Below are positions 1-11,536 of a stretch of DNA of 64,000 nt, piece by piece. A model generated the notes under the pieces. The model worked only from the letters and a program-made list of their open reading frames with translations, searched no databases and was not told the origin of the DNA. The stretch is from Eretmocerus hayati (Eukaryota > Arthropoda > Insecta > Hymenoptera > Aphelinidae), in contig CM056742.1 in NCBI GenBank assembly GCA_029851415.1, positions 77,800,748-77,864,747 of the forward strand. Direction: 5' to 3'. The position numbers and the translations under genes are program-made. The first letter of the stretch is position 1; every line of letters begins with the position of its first letter.

Positions 1-3000
1 CGCCATCAACTTTTCAAAATCCGCGTCGAAGAGAATAATGTGAATGAAAGGGGAGAGCGGTCAATTTATTCGCAGTTTGATTAGAATCCGCAAATTATGA
101 CATCTGCTTGAATGTTAGGGGGCGTCGACTACCGCTCGAGCGTCGTGTCATCTTCTTGCGAAATCTTGTTCTGTAATATCAGTCGCCATGGACTTTTCAA
201 CAGAAAAGAATGATGTAAATGAAGGGGGAAAGCGGTCAATTAATTCGCAGTTTGATTAGAATCCGCAAATTCTTACATCTGCTCCGAATCTTAGGGAGCG
301 TCGACTACCGCTCGGGCACGGGGTTATCTTCTCGCGAACCCATATCTTTGAAAATTGATCGTCATCGGCTCCTCTACTTCCTGATAACGGGGAACGTAGC
401 GAATGAAAGACAAAGTATATCGAATGACGAGGCGTTCGTTCGGAGTCTACTGACTCGATGAAGCATCGATCTGCGGAGGGCGTCGACAACCTTTCGCGCG
501 TCGGGTCATCTTGTCGCGAATCTTTATTCTGAGATATCGATCGCCATCAACTTTTCAACATCCACGTCGAAGAGAATGATGTGAATGAAGGGGGAAGCGG
601 TCAATTTATTCGCAGTTTCATTTGAATCCGCAAATTCTAACATCTGCTCGAATGTTAGGGGGCGTCGACTACCGCTCAAGCGTCGGGTCATCTTCTTGCG
701 AAATCTTGTTCTGTAATATCAGTCGCCATGAACTTTTCAACATCCACGTTGAGAAGAATGATGTGAATGAAGGGGGGAAGCGGTCAATTAATCCGCAGTT
801 TGATTAGAATCCGCAAATTCTTACATCTGCTCCGAATCTTAGGGAGCGTCGACTACCGCTCGAGCATCGGATTATCTTCTGGCGAACCCATATTTTTTTA
901 AAAATTGATCGTCATCGGCTCCTCTACTTCCCGATAACGGGAAACGTAGCGAATGAAAGACAAAGTATATCGAATGCCGAGGCGTTCGGTCGGAGGCTAC
1001 TGACTCGATAACGCATCGATCTGCGGAGGGCGTCGACAACCGTTCGCGCGTCGGGTCATCTTGTCGCGAATCTTTATTCTGAGATATCGATCGCCATAAA
1101 CTTTTCAACATCCACGTCGAAGAAAATGATGTGAATGAAGGGGGGAATCGGTCAATTTATTCGCAGTTTGATCAGAATCCGCAATTTCTGACATCTGCTT
1201 GAATGTTAGGGGGCGTCGACTACCGCTCAAGCGTCGGGTCATCTTCTTGCGAAATCTTGTTCTGTAATATCAGTCGCCATGAACTTTTCAACATCCACGT
1301 TGAGAAGAATGATGTGAATGAAGGGGGGAAGCGGTCAATTAATTCGCAGTTTGATTAGAATCCGCAAATTCTTACATCTGCTCCGAATCTTAGGGAGCGT
1401 CGACTACCGCTCGAGCATCGGATTATCTTCTGGCGAACCCATATTTTTAAAAATTGATCGTCATCGGCTCCTCTACTTCCCGATAACGGGAAACGTAGCG
1501 AATGAAAGACAAAGTACACTACCGGTCAAAAGTCTGAGGACACCTGGGAATCAGACTGATGATTTTCGGAGTTGGATATCTCAGAACCTGTTGGTCGTAG
1601 AGAGCTCTGCGTGGTTGCATTTCGTAGCTCATATCGAGCACTTTCAAATCTATTTTCAGTATTTTTCGTCCCGCGTATTATACCGGAGACACACGAGTCA
1701 GAAGAATGCCTTTTTTCGCAATTTTTCAGGCTAGGTACGAACGCCCGCCGATTTTGGAGAGATTGTTGGATCGCTACGAAACCTATGACATCTTCAAGCC
1801 CATGAAAAAACCTTTAAAATCCGTTTTTGAACGTCTCCCAAAGTGGTTCTGGTTCCGAGATATGACTGATTTTGCTAAGGGTGTTTGTATCTCAAAAAAT
1901 CACACGGTAATCCAAAAATGACGAGAAACAGCCCGTTTTGAGGCATCTGACCCTCATTTCTGCAAGAGTTTGACTCAACATCGAAATTGCCAAAGGAAAT
2001 CAAAACTACCGACCTTGAACTGGGCTGTTTCTCATCATTTTTGGATTATCGTGTGATTTTTTGAGAGACAAACACCCTCAGCGAAATCAGTCAGATCTCG
2101 AGTCCAAAACCACTTTGGGAGAAGTTCAAAAACGGATTTTGAAGGTTTTTTCATGGGCTTGAAGATGTCATAGGTTTCATAGCGATCCAACAATCTCTCC
2201 AAAATTGGCGGGCGTTCGTACCTTGCCTGAAAAATTGCAAAAAAATCCATCTTTCTAACTCGTGTGTCTCTGGTATAATACGCGGGACGGAAAATACAGA
2301 AAATAGATTTGAAAGTACTTGATACGAGCTACAAAATGCGACCACGCAGACCTCTCTACGACCAATAGGTTCTGAGATATCCAACTCTGAAAATCATCAG
2401 TTTGATTCCCAGGTGTCCTCAGACTTTTGACCGGTAGTGTATATCGAATGCCGAGGCGTTCGGTCGGAGGCTACTGACTCGATAACGCATCGATCTGCGG
2501 AGGGCGTCGACAACCGTTCGCGCGTCGGGTCATCTTGTCGCGAATCTTTATTCTGAGATATCGATCGCCATAAACTTTTCAACATCCACGTCGAAGAGAA
2601 TGATGTGAATGAAGGGGGGAATCGGTCAATTTATTCGCAGTTTGATTAGAATCCGCAATTTCTGACATCTGCTTGAATGTTAGGGGGCGTCGACTACCGC
2701 TCGATTCTCGGGTTATCTTCTCGCGAAATCTTGTTCTGTAATATCGGTCGCCATCGACTTTCCAACATCCACATCAAAGAGAATAATGTAGATGAAGGGG
2801 GGAAGCGGTCAATTAATTCGCAGTTTGATAAGAATTCGCAAATTCTTACATCTGCTTTGAATCTCAGGGAGCGTCGACTACCACTTGAGCGTCGGGTTAT
2901 CTCCTCGTGAACCCATATTTTTGGAAATTTGTCGTCATCGGCTCCTCCACTTCTCGAAAACAGGGAACGTTGCGAAAGGAAGACGAAGTATATCGATTGC

Positions 3001-4530
3001 TGAGGCGTTTGATCGGAATTTACTGACTCGATTACGTTTCGAACTGCGGAGTGCGTCGACTACCGCTCGATCGTCGGGTCACCTTCTCGCGAATTTTTAT
3101 TCTGGACTATCGATCGCCATTGACTTCCCAACATCCACGTCGAGAAGAATGATGTGAATGGAGGGGCAGAGCGGTCAATTGATCCGTAGTTTGATTAGAA
3201 TCCGCGAATTCATACATCTGCTTTGAATCTTAGGGAGCGTCGGGTCATCTTCTAGCGAATTTTTATTCTGAGATATCAATCGCCATTGACTTTCCAACAT
3301 CCACGTCGATAAGGCTGATGTGAATGGAAGGGCAATGCGGTCAATAGATTCGTAATTTGATCAGAATCCGAAAATTCTTACATCTGCTCAGAATCTTGGG
3401 GAGCGTCGACTACCGCTCGAGCATCGGGTTATCTTCTGGCGAACCCATATTTCTAAAAATTGATCGTCATCGGCTCCTCTACTTCCCGATAACGGGAAAC
3501 GTAGCGAATGAAAGACAAAGTATATCGAATGCCGAGGCGTTCGGTCGGAGGCTACTGACTCGATAACGCATCGATCTGCGGAGGGCGTCGACAACCGTTC
3601 GCGCGTCGGGTCATCTTGTCGCGAATCTTTATTCTGAGATATCGATCGCCATAAACTTTTCAACATGCACGTCGAAGAGAATGATGTGAATGAAGGGGGA
3701 AAGCGGTCATTCATTTCGCAGTTTGATTAGAATCCGCGAATCCTTACATCTGCTTGAATGTTAGAGAGCGTCGGGTCATCTTCTAGCAAATTTTTATTCT
3801 GGAATATCAATCGCCATTGACTTTCCAACATCCACGTCGAAAAGGCTGATGTGAATGGAAGGGCAATGCGGTCAATAGATTCGTAATTTGATTAGAATCC
3901 GAAAATTTTTACATCTGCTCAGAATCTTGGGGAGCGTCGACTACCGCTCGAGCATCGGGTTATCTTTTCGCGAACCCATATTCTTGAAAATTGATCGTCA
4001 TCGGCTCCTCTACTTCCCGATAACGGGGAACGTAGCGAATGAAAGACAAAGTATATCGAATGCTGAGGCGTTCGGTCGGAACCTACTGACTCGATAACGC
4101 ATCGAACTGCGGAGGGCGTCGACAACCGTTTGAGCGTCGGGTTATTTCGTCGCGAATCTTTATTCTGAAATATCGATCGCCATCAAGTTTTCAACATGCA
4201 CGTCGAAGAGAATGATGTGAATGAAGGGGGAAAGCGGTCATTTATTCCGCAGTTTGATTAGAATCCGCGAATCCTTACATCTGCTTGAATGTTAGGGAGC
4301 GTCGACTACCGCTCGAGCGTCGGGTCATCCTCTCGCAAAATCTTATTCTGTAGTATCGGTCGCCATCGACTTTTTAACATCCTTGTCGGAGAGAATGATG
4401 TGAATGGAAGGAGAATGCGGTCAATAGATTCATAATTCGATTAGAATCCGCAAATTCTCACATCTGCTTTGAATCTTAGGGAGCGTCGACTACCGCTCGA
4501 GCGTGGGGTAATCTTCGAGATTGGATTTGA
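1..4530. repeat. Satellite A, ~182-bp monomers with three-monomer higher-order pattern
   Basis: About 21 monomers can be followed by the recurring core GCGTCGACTACCGCTCG near 122, 298, 480, 661, 847, 1028, 1212, 1398, then after an insertion 2506, 2687, 2873, 3055, 3406, 3587, 3935, 4117, 4299 and 4485. Three monomer types alternate as A-B-C: A has GAAATCTTGTTCTGTAATATC, B has a longer GATCGTCATCGGCTCC segment, and C has CGAATCTTTATTCTGAGATA. The A-to-A distances are 539 and 551 bp. Two monomers, near 3236 and 3767, lack about 15 bp of the core. The array already runs at base 1, so its left end is outside the window. It fades out near 4530. Open frames here recur with the repeat and are not genes. 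Confidence 0.93.
1517..2439. mobile_element. Tc1/mariner-like foldback element (923 bp) inserted in satellite A
   Basis: The ends are inverted copies starting CACTACCGGTCAAAAG, and the arms stay complementary for roughly 400 bp each around a short unpaired centre near 1930-2035. The satellite sequence GACAAAGTATATCG is split so that TA flanks both sides (1515-1516 and 2440-2441), which is the Tc1/mariner target-site signature. The terminal sequence also resembles Tc1-family ends. No transposase frame is visible and the open frames in the two arms mirror each other, so this is a non-autonomous, MITE-like long-inverted-repeat copy. The arms are near-identical but not perfect, so it is younger than the monomer it landed in. 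Confidence 0.9.
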
Positions 4531-6832
4531 AAGATCAAGGGTAGTTGGGTTCGCAGAAGATGAGGATTTCCCTGTAGTATGGTCGTTTAGACCTAGCGTA
4601 CGCGAGGCTCGAACTGAGTAGAAATTCATTCGTTCTGCGCACCCGAACAATCTTGAATGACTCGTACGCAAATGAGCCAACAAACGCATGACACAGTTAT
4701 TGGGAATATTCTGCGCGCGCATTTATATCCATAATAGCGTACCCGAGATCGAGTTACAAGAATGACCAGGTCAGCAAAAACTACTGACTGGCGCGAAAAA
4801 TTCACGTCATCGCATAGGTTTCACTCGAAAGCAAACGGCGAGGCGCTAAAATATTGGAACGCGAAGCGCCGAGGACCTTCCATCTCACTTATCTAATCAC
4901 CCAACGAGTCATGTGTACTGCACAAACGAAAATTTCTCATGTGAACGTTGTCAGAATCAGCGTACGCGAAAGTGGACTACGAGAGAATCCTGACGATATG
5001 ATTGCTCGCACACGTAAGAAATTCTGACCTCAGCGTGCGCGAAGCTCTCGTTCGAGGTAGTAACGAAAAGTAGACAATTTCTTGTTGACGCAGGCATTTT
5101 CAATTAAACTCGCACGAGAAACTGTTAGTCTTGTCATGGAACTCATTGCTCACGCAAGTATCGACTGCATTCACTCACCTCGACAACGCTGATCTCTCGC
5201 ACTCACGCGAGAGAGATCACAACATCAGCTTTAACGGAAAGCTATTAAAAAGTGGAGCTCGCCACGGCTAGACTCTGCTTAAATTGAATACAGTGGCCAA
5301 ATTCCATAACGACTCGAGAGTGACACTGCTCGCAATCAGCATAAGTTACCGTTAGATTTCGCATGGAACTTACTTTTATGGAAAGTGCTACCGCAATTAG
5401 CCGTAACTTATTATTCATCCTTAGATTGACTATAAGTAGTCAGGCGCAAATGAGATCTAGCTAACATGGCTAATCTCAAATTCTACTTGATTTCATATAC
5501 TCAAGGTATAATTCTGTTTCCATAATAGTCGTCACAGCGCAATTATGGATAATCATACTCTCCAATTTGAATCAGTTTGGCAATACTCATGAGAGCTTCA
5601 ATGAATTCCTACCTCGACATCTCGCCAAAATTGTATAACGGCATAATGAGTGAACTCATGGAGACAACCTGAAAATGAATGCTGAAATCTTGGGATAATG
5701 GGAGAAATGATTGGGAGCATGCTCAAGGATGTAAATGAGTAAGCAATTGAGAGACACAAGATCACCACAACTACTCATAGAGTGGAGACAGTCTAGTCCG
5801 TCATCGTTCGAAAATCACATAAGTAATGAATCCAGAGCCAAACTGAGGTAAAATCACTGTTCATTAGAGTGTCGCGCGAGGATGAAGGAAAGATCAACTG
5901 CATTGTAGACTGGAAAAGGTTGGTCATCACAATCATCAGGGAACAACTGCACTGGAAAACTGCAGCATCTGCCCCACATAAGAAGCTCCGAGTGGAAAAA
6001 TTGGAAGAATAGATCCACATCGCGAGCTGCCGGCAGCTCCCTAGCAGACTGAAAGATGATCATCTCGTCTCATGTGCTTGTCATTAATTCACGCACGCTC
6101 TGTGCCAAGAAAGTACTTTCGCCACTTTTTCAAATTCACTCCGCGTTCTTGTCATCCCTGCCGCGGACAACCACGCACAAAAACGCCTGCTGCGCCTCAA
6201 CTTGGAGCACTAGATGAGGACTTTATAGCCGTAGCGGGAACAGGTGCTGGATGCACCGTCGACATAGATTGTCGTTGCCGTCGCTTATCTGGCACCCGAA
6301 GCAGCACAAAGAAGAGGGGGGGGGTCCCGGGTTGTAACTTATGAGAATTTAAAATGGACTAAAGACAGCTATAGAGCCGCCTGCAACACGTGGACCCGAT
6401 AGCAGACATCTGATATGCGCTGCGTGGCCTCGCCCGCAATTTAAGCACGCTAACCAATGCCCACACGCTCACGAAAATCAGCACTCGCGTGAATCGCTCT
6501 CGTCACCACCATCGTCACAAATGAGCAATAAATTGATTACATTCACCGAAAAAACGATGAACACCCTGACTCAACCTCGATGGCATTACACTAACCATAA
6601 CACAACAAACGCTTGTTTGATGTGTAATGTTCAGTGGCAAATCATTACGTGCCCGATGTTGGCACCCGCTCTGAAGCATTACAGATGGAATGATTGAAAC
6701 CACATTTTCGATTAAAAGTTACAAAGAATAGAAATTATTACAACAAATTCTGAAAATACCAAAATAAATTACGAAAAGCGATCTATACCCCGGTTATGGG
6801 ATGTACACCTATTTCGACACATATATATACAC
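4531..6832. other. Non-repetitive stretch with no recognised gene
   Basis: After the satellite fades I see no coding region, splice-supported exon or RNA gene. Short open frames are under 100 codons with no recognisable motif. Small local features are a hairpin at 5190-5213 (TGATCTCTCGC paired with GCGAGAGAGATCA), several dispersed copies of AGCGTACGCGA-like words near 4597, 4959 and 5031, and a G-run at 6316-6323. It could be intergenic or intronic DNA. Confidence 0.5.
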
Positions 6833-8122
6833 ATGATTCCTCCAGACTTGAATAATCGAGAAGCCAGTTCTCAGTGCTCCGGTCGCGCGCTGGCTCAGGC
6901 ACTTAGCGCTGGATTGCCGAGCTGGCCACAGCTTATCCAGCTCGCGCAGTCTCCAAGTTTTGCGCTGCACGATGGTGCTGAAATCTCTGTCGCACCACTC
7001 AGTTTCCGCAATAATTCCGCATTTATTGCATTTATTTTATTTATTAGTTCCTCCTCCTGGTACCGCGGCCTCGCGACTCCGCTCCATCACATGCACGCAC
7101 ACATTTCAATTGATTGAAAGTGCAGTGTTCTATTTGATATACCTCATTGGTGATTGCTACCTCCAACCATAAAAAGTCGCTTTCTCTTCACGAATTTTCA
7201 CTCGCTCATCACTATCAAGATCTCCCATCATGATTTCATGGCTGTAATCGCCACAGAGTTGGCGTAATGACCCAAATAGCTCATCATCCTTCCGCATGGC
7301 GAAATTTGGTTGTGTATAGATTACCACAACTAATACCCGGGGGGAGGTTGTTGCCTTGCTGCAGGTTTTCCTGGTCTCAATGTACCTGATAGACTGAATT
7401 CCTCAATCTTAAAGTCATTGAGCATCTACAAGGCAGCCACATCACCATCTGTGTTGCAATTACGTCTCAACAGTGGGGAACTGCAAAACTGAATGAGACT
7501 GTTATCCACATACTCATCTAGTTCCGCTCCAGCCACCTCAAACGAATGGTGGGAGGGTTCGTTAGCGACGAACAAGCATAGATACTCAATCTTATCTGTC
7601 AGCGAGTTGAGGTTGTTATATCCATCTCTCAAGGAACCTCCACTCTCTCGTCGCTCCTCAACACCCGTATCTTGTCAGCAAGCCCTCGCCGCTTCTGCTG
7701 CTGGAACTCCAGTTCGCTCCAGACCGGTGGTGCAACTCTGGGCGAGTGTGAGATTCCAAGAATTACCATCTTCCTCTTCCGATTCTTCGAATGAATTTAC
7801 GGTCGGTGTCGCACAACAATATCAGGCGAACGCTGTCACTGTTTGCGCGTGTATCACCTTCGATCTCAGGTTCGATTCCGTCTCGAATACATCGGTTGTC
7901 CTGCCTGAAATTCGGAGGGATACGAATACCGAACGGATATTGACCATTCCCTGATTGTGTTCTGATAGTCTGATGAGTATAAACTGATGAGTGCTTTGAA
8001 CAAGCAATGACTGAGTCATCTATTGAGAACGACTCCCCTCATATCTCCCATCTCCATGGACGTGAAATCTCTTTCTGGGTCAGATTGATTACGTGAATGA
8101 CTCATGTATGTCTTTCTTCCAG
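6833..8122. other. Unassigned segment upstream of the Integrator exons
   Basis: Both strands contain moderately long open stretches here. On the plus strand one runs 7493-7954. On the minus strand two pieces (8019-7822 and 7632-7426) lie in a segment of about 600 bp with few stops, including an acidic run of Glu and Ser between them. I recognise no family. It could hold further exons of the gene at 8123-8652 (plus) or a decayed Polinton gene lying behind the integrase at 9035-9935 (minus). Neither idea is supported by a motif. Confidence 0.25.
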
Positions 8123-8216
8123 TCCTCTTGAAGTTGGCGGGGGTACATCGGTGTACAGTGAATTTTGCTCTCACAGGAACCAGACATTCGATGTTTGTCT
8201 CTCTAGTGACCTACAG
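8123..8216 (+). CDS. Candidate exon preceding the Integrator subunit 3 exon
   Basis: A 94-nt exon is suggested by an acceptor (polypyrimidine tract TCTTTCTTCCAG ending at 8122) and a donor (CTACAG followed by GTATAT at 8217). Read with the first base as the end of a split codon, it gives 31 uninterrupted codons beginning PLEVGGGTS and ending SSDLQ. It ends exactly on a codon boundary, which is the phase needed by the exon starting at 8285. The intron between them is only 68 bp, a normal size for insects. The exon itself was not recognised from family knowledge; the call rests on splice signals, phase and position. If correct, it encodes part of the same Integrator subunit. Confidence 0.5.
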
Positions 8217-8284
8217 GTATATATAAATCACATATTCAGATGCTTTCTCTCCGGGATGTTACTGCATTTTTTTTGTTCCCTCAG

Positions 8285-8652
8285 CGATGTCACGAAGATA
8301 GTGTCCCCATGTTTTTCTATCTACTGCCAGCCATGTATCAAAATTTTGGTGAAAGAATCTTTGGGAGCGCACAGATCTTTTATCTCGTCGTTTCTGCTAT
8401 TGACCCTCTCCAACTTCAAGATCTCATCTGGAAGATCGTGCAAGGCAATCTCAAGATGTTCGATCAAAGTTCACTCAAGCAAGTCCTGGATAGCAGTCTA
8501 GGATGGGGATCATTTGAACAACATTGTTTCTGGCAGATACTCCTCGCACACAGTATTTCCGTTGAATACGTTCTTCCTTTAGTCAGTCATCTGCATCCTC
8601 CGGATCATGCTCAGCCATTGACTTCGCTCTTGCTGATGCTCATACGAGAGAA
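8285..8652 (+). CDS. IntS3: Integrator complex subunit 3 (IntS3), internal exon
   Basis: The reading frame opens at RCHEDS immediately after a strong acceptor (T-rich tract then TCAG at 8281-8284) and stays open for 368 nt to a consensus donor GTAAGT at 8653. The product reads like the middle of Integrator subunit 3. Diagnostic stretches are NFGERIFGSAQ, IDPLQLQDLI, IVQGNLKMFD, SSLGWGSFEQHCFWQ and the LTSLLLMLIRE end, which match the family pattern as I know it (SLEWETFEQYCFWQ region). Integrator is the nuclear complex that binds RNA polymerase II and processes snRNAs and paused transcripts; subunit 3 is also part of the SOSS single-strand-DNA complex. Exon borders are kept and there is no stop, so this is not a processed copy. 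No downstream exon is visible before the Polinton relic at 9035, so it is either part of a live gene with a long intron or a stranded duplicate. Confidence 0.75.
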
Positions 8653-9034
8653 GTAAGTGACAATTTGTCCCAGAATCCCTCATGCAGTATTCGTGTATGT
8701 AAATTCTCCTCAACAACAATCGTGGCTCAATCTCCCGGGTATGTGTACATCAGAGGACTCATTCGGACCCCCTCCTAGATAAAATTCGTCACCTCGGACA
8801 TCAAGGTATTCGCGAGATTCATTGCTCTCCCGGGTCTTGGAGTTCGCCCTTCCTCACGCCAAATTTCACAGTCACAAGTATCTAGGTATTCATGCACTAT
8901 AAAAATTTCAAAATCCAGAAAGCTGGTTGGGTTACTCCCAGATGAACAGATTTGAATGAGCTGGTTGAGTGCTGGACTACTGTACGAATATGCCGATCAG
9001 AATCCGCACCTCAAGTCTAATATATCTTGTCTCC
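8653..9034. other. Gap between Integrator exon and Polinton integrase relic
   Basis: It begins with the donor of the Integrator exon and so would be intron if that gene is live. No exon, repeat or motif was recognised. The minus strand immediately downstream of the integrase frame shows no clear continuation of a Polinton gene. Confidence 0.4.
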
Positions 9035-9935
9035 CTAGATCTCAAAACAGTTGAATATGTTGTGAGACCCATCAAAACCTAACCACTTTACGAAGACTTG
9101 GCTGCCCCTCCTCCTGGGGATTTCTCCCTTTAGATACACATCCGGATACGTGGATAAAGCGAGTTCCTGTTCAACGTATCCTCCAGGAACATCGTTGCCC
9201 TGATAGTCTCTCAAGAGTTTAGTCACTGGATTCGCGAAGGCCACTCTGCAGATGGTGAATATCTCTGTTCTCCACTTCGATATGTAGCCTGTCACGAATG
9301 AATTTTCCAGTTTGCTCACTTGCACGTAATCTCCGATCTTGTACGTCGACTCCGTCCGTAGATCCTCGTTTCCATGGTAGAACCCCAGGATATCCTGCTC
9401 ATTTTGAAGTGTAACGTTCATTAGTTCGATGCCGATAGTGCGATGTTTCTCCCCCATTGTACTCCGTCAGTACACTGGATACTATATCGAGCCACTCATG
9501 AGTTCCACGTAACCTGAAGCGTTTCCACGTCATATTTTTGATCGTGCGGTTGAAACGCTCGCATGAAGACGCCTTCATCTTGCTGGGAGTGGAGTATAGA
9601 TTGATCTCGAACTCTCCCATTAGTCCTTGGGACTCTGCATTGTGGAATTCTTTTCCATTGTCTGTCTGGAGATTTTTCGGCGTGTGACTTTGACAGGACA
9701 CAGGCGAAATCGCAGCCATGATCTCATGGCTGCGATTACGCCTGCGCAAGTTTGTCCATAGGCACACTCCAGGCGTATTTGAAGAAAGTATCAATGACTG
9801 TGAGCAGGGAAACGTATCCTTCATTGATCTTGACATAAGGAAGCATTCCCACTAGATCGGTCCGCCACGCCTCATGCAAACTCCTGATCTCAAATTGTCA
9901 CGCGGGTAGTTTCGCCGAGCAGGCTTGTGGAGCTC
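9035..9935 (-). pseudogene. Polinton/Maverick-type integrase, frameshifted relic
   Basis: Read on the minus strand the pieces follow the order of Polinton (retroviral-type) integrases. First comes an N-terminal LHKPARRNYPR signature near 9932-9901, then WRTDLV with the first catalytic Asp and TVIDTF near 9865-9785. LQTDNGKEF with the second Asp follows near 9670, and CERFNRT with the catalytic Glu about 34 residues later. A C-terminal module with YKIGDYVQVSKLEN, PDVYLKGE and the chromodomain-like VFVKWLGFDGSHN ends near 9035. The family inserts Polinton DNA into the host genome. At least three frame breaks separate the pieces, one coinciding with a 30-bp palindrome at 9707-9736, so it cannot make an active enzyme. 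Other Polinton genes (polymerase B, capsid, ATPase) were not identified nearby. A Ginger-type or other domesticated integrase is a less likely reading. Confidence 0.8.
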
Positions 9936-10037
9936 TTACACGACTGTTCCGTGTTCAGCCTCTAATGTGAAAATTAGTCATCTGTCCCCGCTGGAGTCGT
10001 ATTCATTCTCATAATAAACGTGTGTATTCATACTTGT

Positions 10038-10572
10038 GGGTCAATGCAAATACCACTTCCTCTGATTTTGATGGAAAGGGTCATATACGATGATATATGA
10101 TGATACGAGCTTCCACCAATGAAGTTTATCCTTCATGAAATGTCAACGTTTCGAGGACCTTGGTATCCTCCTCCTCAGGAATATGAATGCATATTACATC
10201 GATGAATTCTCTTTGATAGATTTATTGCGATTTTTGGAAATAATCCAAACGTACCTAAAATCCTATACCCAAATCACATGGCAATGTAGAATGAAAACTT
10301 TAGTGGCGTCTCCAACCACGGCATCAATCTAGAATGAAAATTACACTCTCTTACAATTACAAATTCACTGTCGCTATATTTGTGATTCAGTGCACTGAAT
10401 ATCCACCTATATGTCTATCAGAGGAGTTTCCATAATGGCAGTACAAGCCCTCGCATAGTTTTCTCTCTGCTCTCTTGACGAGAGTTAGAGAAACGATGTT
10501 GATGATACCTACACTAAGGTTTTGATCGGACAGAGACCAAATCATTATTCGTGGATCGACACGTGCTCACGG

Positions 10573-10613
<41 letters not shown>

Positions 10614-10957
10614 TATATGACGATCATCGTGATTGATTCTCTAATGAGGTAGAAAGGAGGTTATTACATCTTGACAATGAATCGATAGAGTTACGGTAAA
10701 CTGATTTGAGATTCGCTAAATCAGTTTTTATATTGACATTATTTGAGTGCAGATGGATATTCAGCAATTCAGAAAATTTTTTCTTCAAATTATTTGGCTC
10801 TATATCAAGAATTTCACCTGGCTGGAATCAAATTCATGTTTCTCTAGACTACAATGATGAGCCAACACTGATTTCTCATTATTATTCTTGATGCGATTTT
10901 GGTGTTTGATCATACGGGTCCTGAGTGGACGGTATGTTTGTCCAATGTGCACTTCTG
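10038..10957 (-). mobile_element. Penelope-like element, 3' end (copy 1)
   Basis: This stretch is homologous to 52556-53760, shown by shared segments such as GTCATATAC...GATACGAGC at its left edge, AACGTTTCGAGGACCTTGGTAT, and the block TTGACGAGAGTTAGAGAA. On the minus strand 10957-10640 carries the decayed end of the GIY-YIG endonuclease region seen better in the other copies. A (GT)n run and a 3' untranslated tail of about 500 bp follow. The match stops abruptly at 10957, where the gypsy leader begins. No open frame survives. The copy is 5'-truncated, which is usual for these retroelements. Confidence 0.8.
10577..10612. repeat. (TG)n microsatellite in Penelope-like 3' tail
   Basis: An uninterrupted TG run sits at the same place, just after the end of the coding region, as a GT-rich run at 53401-53431 and a CA run at 55671-55706 in the other two copies. 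It therefore belongs to the element rather than arising at random. Confidence 0.9.
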
Positions 10958-11459
10958 ACAAGAGCACGCCTCGTCTCACCCCTCGGAAACCCTCTTCGTC
11001 ACCTCGGGCTGGGGGAACCCAAAATTAACCCCTAAAATTCTTACTTTCGAGGTGACGAGGAACGGTGCCGAGGAATTTGAACGGGCCGATTGCTCCCGCC
11101 AACAAAGTGGTGGCAGCACCTACCGGCTCATCATGTCGGGCGGCGTGGCGCTTGCGCGGGCTTGGGGGAAGCCGCGCCGCGCATCGCCGGCCGGCAATCT
11201 TGGGATGGCTGCCAGCCGAGAGAGACCTCCCTGTACACCGTGTACGTAAAATTCGCCGCGTGCTCCAGGAGTTAGACCCAGTACGGGTCCAGTGTTCGCG
11301 CCGCGGGTGTTGTACAGTTTGGGGTGTTAGTGAACACAGTGAGTGTCCAGACATTGTGCCAGCATTTGCTGAAACGCGGCCCCTCACACGACCACATCTC
11401 GCCCAGGGCACCCAGCCCTCGGAGGGTGACCCGGACTGGGCTAGAGGAAGAGAAAGAGA

Positions 11460-11463
<4 letters not shown>

Positions 11464-11494
<31 letters not shown>

Positions 11495-11536
11495 GCAGCA
11501 GCAGCGAAATCAAGCAGCCCCAGCAGCAGAGCAGCA
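11464..11536. repeat. (GA)n run followed by CAG-rich tract
   Basis: A GA run at about 11464-11492 is followed by repeated CAG/AGC triplets to about 11536. It creates low-complexity Glu/Arg and Gln/Ala frames that should not be taken for genes. Confidence 0.85.

Noticed and set aside
219..4125. Recurring frames in satellite A with RIRKFLHLLRILGSVDYRS
   Set aside because: The same explanation: monomer translation, with mirrored frames on the other strand.
6072..6344. 90-codon frame rich in Cys and Arg as a small secreted or zinc protein
   Set aside because: No signal peptide, no regular cysteine spacing and no splice or start support.
7965..8000. Two CTGATGA words recalling a hammerhead ribozyme core, known from some Penelope-like elements
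   Set aside because: No GAAA core partner or enclosing helices could be found there or in the Penelope-like tails of this window.
9707..9736. 30-bp palindrome as a transcription terminator or operator
   Set aside because: It lies within a broken integrase frame of eukaryotic DNA; a small snap-back duplication is a simpler explanation.
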